NCBI RefSeq assembly: GCF_014699135.1
Contig: NZ_JACOFT010000002.1
Span: 558,001 to 622,000, forward strand
Source: Cognatundibacterium aquatile
GTDB lineage: Bacteria > Pseudomonadota > Gammaproteobacteria > Burkholderiales > Burkholderiaceae_D
Reading direction: 5' to 3'
DNA length: 64,000 bases
A program made the position numbers and the translations under genes. This document shows, piece after piece, positions 59,640-64,000 of the stretch. The notes below the pieces were generated by a model. The model ran no database searches, was not told the origin of the DNA, and saw only the letters and a program-made list of their open reading frames with translations. Each line of letters begins with the position of its first letter. The first letter of the stretch is position 1.

Positions 59640-60244
59640 TGTGCAGCACCAGGTATGCCAGGCATCACTGCAGGCAACGAGGCGGTAGAAAGCCCCGGAG
59701 TGACAACCGGACTCGGAACCGGTGCCGGACCGCCCGGCGGAACCGGCTGCGCCTGATGCGCAGGAAATGCCACCGGTGCCACAGGGTTAATGCCGATAAT
59801 CTCGGTTGGCGGAGGACGAACCGGATTTGCTGCGATATTCACGACCGCATTTTGTAGCAGATCGACTCGACGAACCACGCCGTTATCTGAAATCAGCACA
59901 TACTGCTCGTGCACTTCCTTCAATACAACACCGGGCGCAATCTGCATCTCAATCGCGACTGACTGCGCAGGTTTGCCATTGGCACTGACAATCGCCAGAC
60001 TTTCTGCTGATCGCTTTGCGATGATCACACCTTTCAATTGATAATTGCTGGCTGCCATCTGACTTGCGGGCGCAGCACCGAACAAGCTGCCCCACTGCCC
60101 AGAACCAGGCTCTATGCTGTTCTGCTGAGTTGGTGCAGCAACACTACGGTTCTGTGGATTAAAAATACGCAAGCCCCAGAAACTGACAGTCACGCACAAT
60201 AATGCAAATGCAATCACACTACACAAAAGAGGTAAACGCTTCAT
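59636..60244 (-). CDS. gspC: Type II secretion system inner-membrane protein GspC (short form)
   Basis: A 202-residue protein with one N-terminal membrane helix (LLCSVIAFALLCVTVSFWGL) and a periplasmic homology region (YQLKGVIIAKRSAESLAIVS, then APGVVLKEVHEQYVLISDNG). It bridges the inner-membrane platform to the GspD secretin. No PDZ domain; a Pro-rich tail ends the protein, as in some beta-proteobacterial GspC. Follows gspF with an 11-base gap. Confidence 0.82.
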   Translation of the reverse strand: MKRLPLLCSVIAFALLCVTVSFWGLRIFNPQNRSVAAPTQQNSIEPGSGQWGSLFGAAPASQMAASNYQLKGVIIAKRSAESLAIVSANGKPAQSVAIEMQIAPGVVLKEVHEQYVLISDNGVVRRVDLLQNAVVNIAANPVRPPPTEIIGINPVAPVAFPAHQAQPVPPGGPAPVPSPVVTPGLSTASLPAVMPGIPGAAQ

Positions 60245-60255
60245 TTCTATCCTTG

Positions 60256-61476
60256 TCAGCGTACCAGCTGATTAATTTCAATAATAGGCATCAGGACTGC
60301 CAACACGATCAGCAAAACCACCGCGCCCATTGCGAGTATGAGTACAGGCTCCAGCAAACCGGCGATCGTCAGCGCCCTGCGTTCCAGATCCTGCTCCTGC
60401 GCATTCGATGCACGTTCCAGCATAGCAGGCAGCTCACCCGTGACTTCGCCTGCGCGTATCATATGAATCAGCATAGGTGGGAAATATTTATGCGCAGACA
60501 ATGCCCGTGCCAGACTGACGCCCTCACGGACACTTGCCGTAGCATCCTCGACCTGAGCGCGCATTGCGACATTCGATAAGGTCTCCCGGCTCGTTTGCAG
60601 GGCACGTAAAATCGGCACGCCCGAACCTGTCGTAATCGCCAGCGTGCTGGCAAACCTGGACGTGTTTAAACTGCGCTCAAACTTGCCATAAACGGGTGCC
60701 GTCAACAACCACTGATGCCAGCGCATTTTTATTTCGGGATTTTTCAACGCAAGACGCCAAACTGAAAAAACCGCAATACCAAGCAAAGCAACCAGCCAAC
60801 CATACACCCGCACAAAATCTGAGACGGCCAGCATCAACACGGTCAGCAGCGGCAGTTTTTGTTTGGTGTTCGCAAACACAGAAACAATTTGCGGCACCAC
60901 ATACGTCAGCAAGAAAATCACAATCGCAAATGCCACGACCGTCACAATCGCCGGATAAGTAAAAGCCAGCTTCACCTTCTGCACCAGCGCGTTACGACGT
61001 TCGATGTAATCGGCCAGACGCGACAAAACACGCGCCAGATGACCAATTTGTTCGCCTGACGCCACCAGAGCGCAATAGATATCGGCAAAATCATCCGGAT
61101 GCTGTTTCAGTGCATCAGATAAGGCGGCGCCAGCCATTACCTCTGAGCGCACAGAAGCAATGATGTCGCGGATAAAGGTACGCTCAGATTGTTCCAGCAA
61201 TGCTGTTAATGACTGTTCGAGCGGCAATCCTGCTTCCAGCAAACTGGCAAGCTGGCGGGTAAATAAAGCCAGCTCCACGCTGGATAAGCGCTCGGAGAAA
61301 AAAGAGCGTCGCTGACGGGCACCGCCGTCAGCATTGTTATTGATAGCCTCAACCGACACAGGAACAAGACCCTGTGCTCGCAAATCACTGCGCGCCGCTC
61401 TCGCACTATCGGCGTTTAACACACCGGTACTGCTACTGCCATGACTATCTATCGCTTCATATCGAAATGCCGGCAC
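60256..61476 (-). CDS. gspF: Type II secretion system platform protein GspF
   Basis: A 406-residue inner-membrane protein with two T2SSF domains and three membrane helices (for example AFTYPAIVTVVAFAIVIFLL and the C-terminal LILAMGAVVLLIVLAVLMPI). ALFTRQLASLLEAGLPLEQSL is the first domain signature. Likely couples the ATPase to pseudopilus growth. Five bases after gspE. Confidence 0.96.
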   Translation of the reverse strand: MPAFRYEAIDSHGSSSTGVLNADSARAARSDLRAQGLVPVSVEAINNNADGGARQRRSFFSERLSSVELALFTRQLASLLEAGLPLEQSLTALLEQSERTFIRDIIASVRSEVMAGAALSDALKQHPDDFADIYCALVASGEQIGHLARVLSRLADYIERRNALVQKVKLAFTYPAIVTVVAFAIVIFLLTYVVPQIVSVFANTKQKLPLLTVLMLAVSDFVRVYGWLVALLGIAVFSVWRLALKNPEIKMRWHQWLLTAPVYGKFERSLNTSRFASTLAITTGSGVPILRALQTSRETLSNVAMRAQVEDATASVREGVSLARALSAHKYFPPMLIHMIRAGEVTGELPAMLERASNAQEQDLERRALTIAGLLEPVLILAMGAVVLLIVLAVLMPIIEINQLVR

Positions 61477-61481
61477 GGTAA

Positions 61482-62912
61482 TTATTCCTTAGTGACGCGC
61501 AATAATTCTTCAGGCGTTGTCACGCCACTCTTCACCCAGCGATCGCCATCTTCGCGCATGGTTCTCATACCATTATGCTGAGCGGCAAGCCGGATTTCTG
61601 CCTCCGATGCCTGATGGTGAATCTGCGCACGGATGTCTTCCGTCGTCTGCAACAATTCATACACACCGACGCGCCCCTGATAACCAGTATGGCCGCAGTG
61701 TTCACAGCCGGTCGCATGCCATTGCCCACCCTCTTCACGACGGCAATGCGTACAAAGTTTGCGTACCAGACGTTGTGCGACGACGCCCAGCAATGACGAG
61801 GACAACAAGAAAGGTTCTATCCCCATATCCAGCAAACGGGTCACTGCGGCAGAAGAATCATTCGTATGTAAAGTCGCCAGAACCAGATGGCCTGTCAATG
61901 AGGCTTGTACTGCAATCTGCGCTGTTTCCAGATCACGGATCTCACCGATCATGATCACATCCGGATCCTGGCGCAAAATAGCGCGCAGCGCTTTGGCAAA
62001 CGTCATGTCTATCTTCGCATTGACCTGCGTTTGCCCAACACCGGCCAATTCATATTCAATCGGATCTTCGACTGTCAGAATATTGGTTGTGCCGGCATTG
62101 ACGCGAGATAGCGCAGCATACAGCGTCGTCGTTTTACCTGAACCAGTCGGCCCGGTAACCAGGACGATGCCGTGCGGCTGCGCGATCAGCTTATCAAAAT
62201 TTTCAAGAACATCCGGACTCATGCCAAGATTACTCAGATCCAAACGCCCGGCTTCCTTATCCAGTAAACGTAACACGGCACGCTCACCATGACCGGTCGG
62301 CAAAGTCGAGACACGCACATCAACGGGCTTACCGCCAATCCGCAATGTGATGCGCCCATCCTGAGGCAAACGCTTTTCTGCGATATCCAGTTGCGCCATG
62401 ATCTTAATACGTGAGATCAGGGAAGCATGAATTGCTTTACGCGGCCGAACGACGTCCCGTAACGATCCATCGATACGAAAACGCACGACTGAAATCTGTT
62501 CAAACGGTTCTATGTGAATATCGGAGGCGCCATCACGTAATGCCTGCGTCAACAGAGCATTAATCATACGAATGACGGGTGCATCGTCAGCCGATTCCAG
62601 TAAGTCTTCTATCGCTGGCATATCCAGCATCAGCTTCGCCAGATCAAGGTCGGACTCCACCTCGCCGACAACATCAGCAGCATCGCCGCCGGAGCCTGCA
62701 TACGCTTTGGCAATCAGGTCACTCAGCGCATCGTGGCTAAGCATATTCAGCTTGATCGTGCCAAATTTACGCCCGACCTCAGCGATCGCAGCAGGGCTGG
62801 TTTTATTCGATACGGATAACTCTACCGGTGCCCCTGCGACAGCATTGTCGCGGCTGGCCAACACAGAAAAATCCCGCGCAAACCCGTATGGCAATAAGCG
62901 ATTCTCCATCAT
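61482..62912 (-). CDS. gspE: Type II secretion ATPase GspE
   Basis: A 476-residue secretion ATPase. Walker A GPTGSGKT at residues 254-261, Asp box VEDPIEY at 281-287, Walker B DVIMIGE at 318-324 and His box LHTNDS at 348-353. The zinc-binding tetracysteine module is C387/C390 and C403/C406. The N-terminal domain docks GspL. Three bases after gspD. Distinguished from PilB by length and by linkage to gspD/F/C. Confidence 0.96.
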   Translation of the reverse strand: MMENRLLPYGFARDFSVLASRDNAVAGAPVELSVSNKTSPAAIAEVGRKFGTIKLNMLSHDALSDLIAKAYAGSGGDAADVVGEVESDLDLAKLMLDMPAIEDLLESADDAPVIRMINALLTQALRDGASDIHIEPFEQISVVRFRIDGSLRDVVRPRKAIHASLISRIKIMAQLDIAEKRLPQDGRITLRIGGKPVDVRVSTLPTGHGERAVLRLLDKEAGRLDLSNLGMSPDVLENFDKLIAQPHGIVLVTGPTGSGKTTTLYAALSRVNAGTTNILTVEDPIEYELAGVGQTQVNAKIDMTFAKALRAILRQDPDVIMIGEIRDLETAQIAVQASLTGHLVLATLHTNDSSAAVTRLLDMGIEPFLLSSSLLGVVAQRLVRKLCTHCRREEGGQWHATGCEHCGHTGYQGRVGVYELLQTTEDIRAQIHHQASEAEIRLAAQHNGMRTMREDGDRWVKSGVTTPEELLRVTKE

Positions 62913-62915
62913 GGC

Positions 62916-64000
62916 TTACTTGCTTTCCTGACCGCCGGACTTCGGCTTATCTGACGGTAGCGAAGTCAACGTCGACATCAGCTTGCCTTTTTCCATCTCA
63001 GGCAACTGCGCAGCCGGTACCCCATCCTTATTTGGTGCGATTTGCGTACGCATATAGTCGTAGCGATCAACAGAAACACTGTTGCTCTGATCTGCATTAC
63101 GTATCACCGTCGGGCGCAAAAATACCATCAGATTAGTTTTGCCGCGCTTGGCCGTCTGATACTTAAACAAATTACCTATAACAGGAATATCCGCCAGACC
63201 CGTCACCTTTTCAACGGAGTCAGAAGTACTGTCTTCCATCAGGCCACCCAGCGCCAGAATCTGCCCATCTTCAACCAGCACATTGGTGGAAATGGAACGT
63301 TGTTTGGTAATCAGGCCTGACGAGGTCACCGTCGCAGATTCGTCAATACTTGAGCTTTCCTGATAGATCGCCAGCTTCACCGTACCGCCTTCGGAAATTT
63401 GCGGTTTGACAGTCAGTTTCAGACCAACTTCCTTACGTTCTATGGTCTGGAAAGGATTCACACCAGCCGTGCCTGTCGAAGCAGAAGTGGTGAACTGGCC
63501 GGTAATGAAAGGCACGTTTTTACCAACTACAATTTTTGCTTCTTCATTGTCCAGCGTGACCAGATTCGGCATCGACAAGATATTTGCATTGCCGCTGCTA
63601 TTGAGGATATGCGCCACAGCCCCCAAACCCAGTTTACCGTTGATCTGCTTGAACACACCGATAGACAAACCATTGCCTGGTGTCGGCGTCGCTGCTGTGG
63701 CAAGACTGAGTATGTTATTTCCAGTTGTCGTAAATGCAGTGCCGCCACCAACACGATAATTGCTATTACTATCGCCAGACAACCCCAGCCATTGCACGCC
63801 GAATTCATTCGCTTTATCTGCACTGATTTCAACGATCAGCGCCTCGACATACACCTGCGCACGTCGTGCATCTAACTGATCAATCACGGAACGCAGGTTT
63901 TTATACACTGCTTCGCTCGCCGTAATGATCAATGTATTCGTTGCCGCATCGGCCTGAATGAAGCCGGCTGCACCACTGGAATTACCCGATGCAGAGCTGC
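62916..64000 (-). CDS. gspD: Type II secretion secretin GspD (C-terminal part; 5' end outside window)
   Basis: The frame runs off the window, so only the last ~360 residues are seen. These include an N-domain remnant (DAATNTLIITASEAVYKNLRSVIDQLD) and the secretin domain with LGLGAVAHILNSSGNANILSMPN. VVVGK-type KIVVGKNVPFITGQFT and the LALGGLMEDSTSDSVEKV gate region follow. GspD multimers form the outer-membrane channel for folded exoproteins. Probably the first gene of the leftward gspD-E-F-C-UDG operon. Confidence 0.95.
   Translation of the reverse strand, partial: SSASGNSSGAAGFIQADAATNTLIITASEAVYKNLRSVIDQLDARRAQVYVEALIVEISADKANEFGVQWLGLSGDSNSNYRVGGGTAFTTTGNNILSLATAATPTPGNGLSIGVFKQINGKLGLGAVAHILNSSGNANILSMPNLVTLDNEEAKIVVGKNVPFITGQFTTSASTGTAGVNPFQTIERKEVGLKLTVKPQISEGGTVKLAIYQESSSIDESATVTSSGLITKQRSISTNVLVEDGQILALGGLMEDSTSDSVEKVTGLADIPVIGNLFKYQTAKRGKTNLMVFLRPTVIRNADQSNSVSVDRYDYMRTQIAPNKDGVPAAQLPEMEKGKLMSTLTSLPSDKPKSGGQESK

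Noticed and set aside
61759-62292. A 177-codon plus-strand frame
   Set aside because: Antisense to gspE across its Walker region; Ser/Thr/Pro-rich shadow with no domain.

Overview
The window is a bacterial chromosome segment with dense, operon-organised coding on both strands. Gene content and order (hfq-hflX-hflK-hflC-hisZ-purA, der-bamB-yfgM-hisS-ispG-rodZ-pilW-rlmN-ndk, rpoS-nlpD-pcm-surE, a lateral fli cluster) are characteristic of Burkholderiales. The moderate base composition and the arrangement suggest an Oxalobacteraceae-like betaproteobacterium; the genus is not identified. No phage, insertion sequence, CRISPR array or resistance island was seen.

Layout. Positions 1-1146 hold the end of a diguanylate cyclase gene. 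Positions 1270-9401 form a leftward, mostly translationally coupled cluster. It contains a TPR/SPINDLY-type O-GlcNAc-transferase-like glycosyltransferase, CDP-glucose synthesis and 4,6-dehydration (rfbF, rfbG), a 3,5-epimerase-like cupin, a C-methyltransferase, a hexapeptide acyltransferase, an SDR reductase/epimerase and a CmcI-like enzyme. It lies divergent to the flagellin gene and is best read as a candidate flagellin glycosylation locus making a branched deoxy sugar. Positions 9748-28587 are flagellar: fliC, flaG, fliD, fliS, fliT, a FliK-like/FlhB-like pair, ycgR, fliE (opposite strand), fliFGHIJK, a terminator-like hairpin, then fliLMNOPQR.

Positions 28589-34214 hold nnr (metabolite repair), cysE, rlmB and rnr. 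Two identical tRNA-Leu(CAG) genes, each with its own terminator, lie at 34371-34697. Positions 34827-56316 are leftward housekeeping operons: a phosphoribosyltransferase, purA, hisZ, hflC/K/X, hfq, der, bamB, yfgM, hisS, ispG, rodZ, pilW, rlmN, ndk, rlmD, rpoS, nlpD, pcm and surE. Positions 56426-64000 hold a quinone oxidoreductase, an HD-GYP protein, a uracil-DNA-glycosylase-fold protein lacking the catalytic Asp, and type II secretion genes gspC, gspF, gspE and the C-terminal part of gspD.

Functional theme. Motility and cyclic di-GMP dominate: a GGDEF cyclase, a YcgR flagellar brake, an HD-GYP phosphodiesterase candidate and a nearly complete export-apparatus/C-ring cluster. The points most worth following up are the putative flagellin-glycan locus with its structured 212-base internal gap, the degenerate UDG-like protein coupled to gspC, and the FliK-like/FlhB-tail pair.
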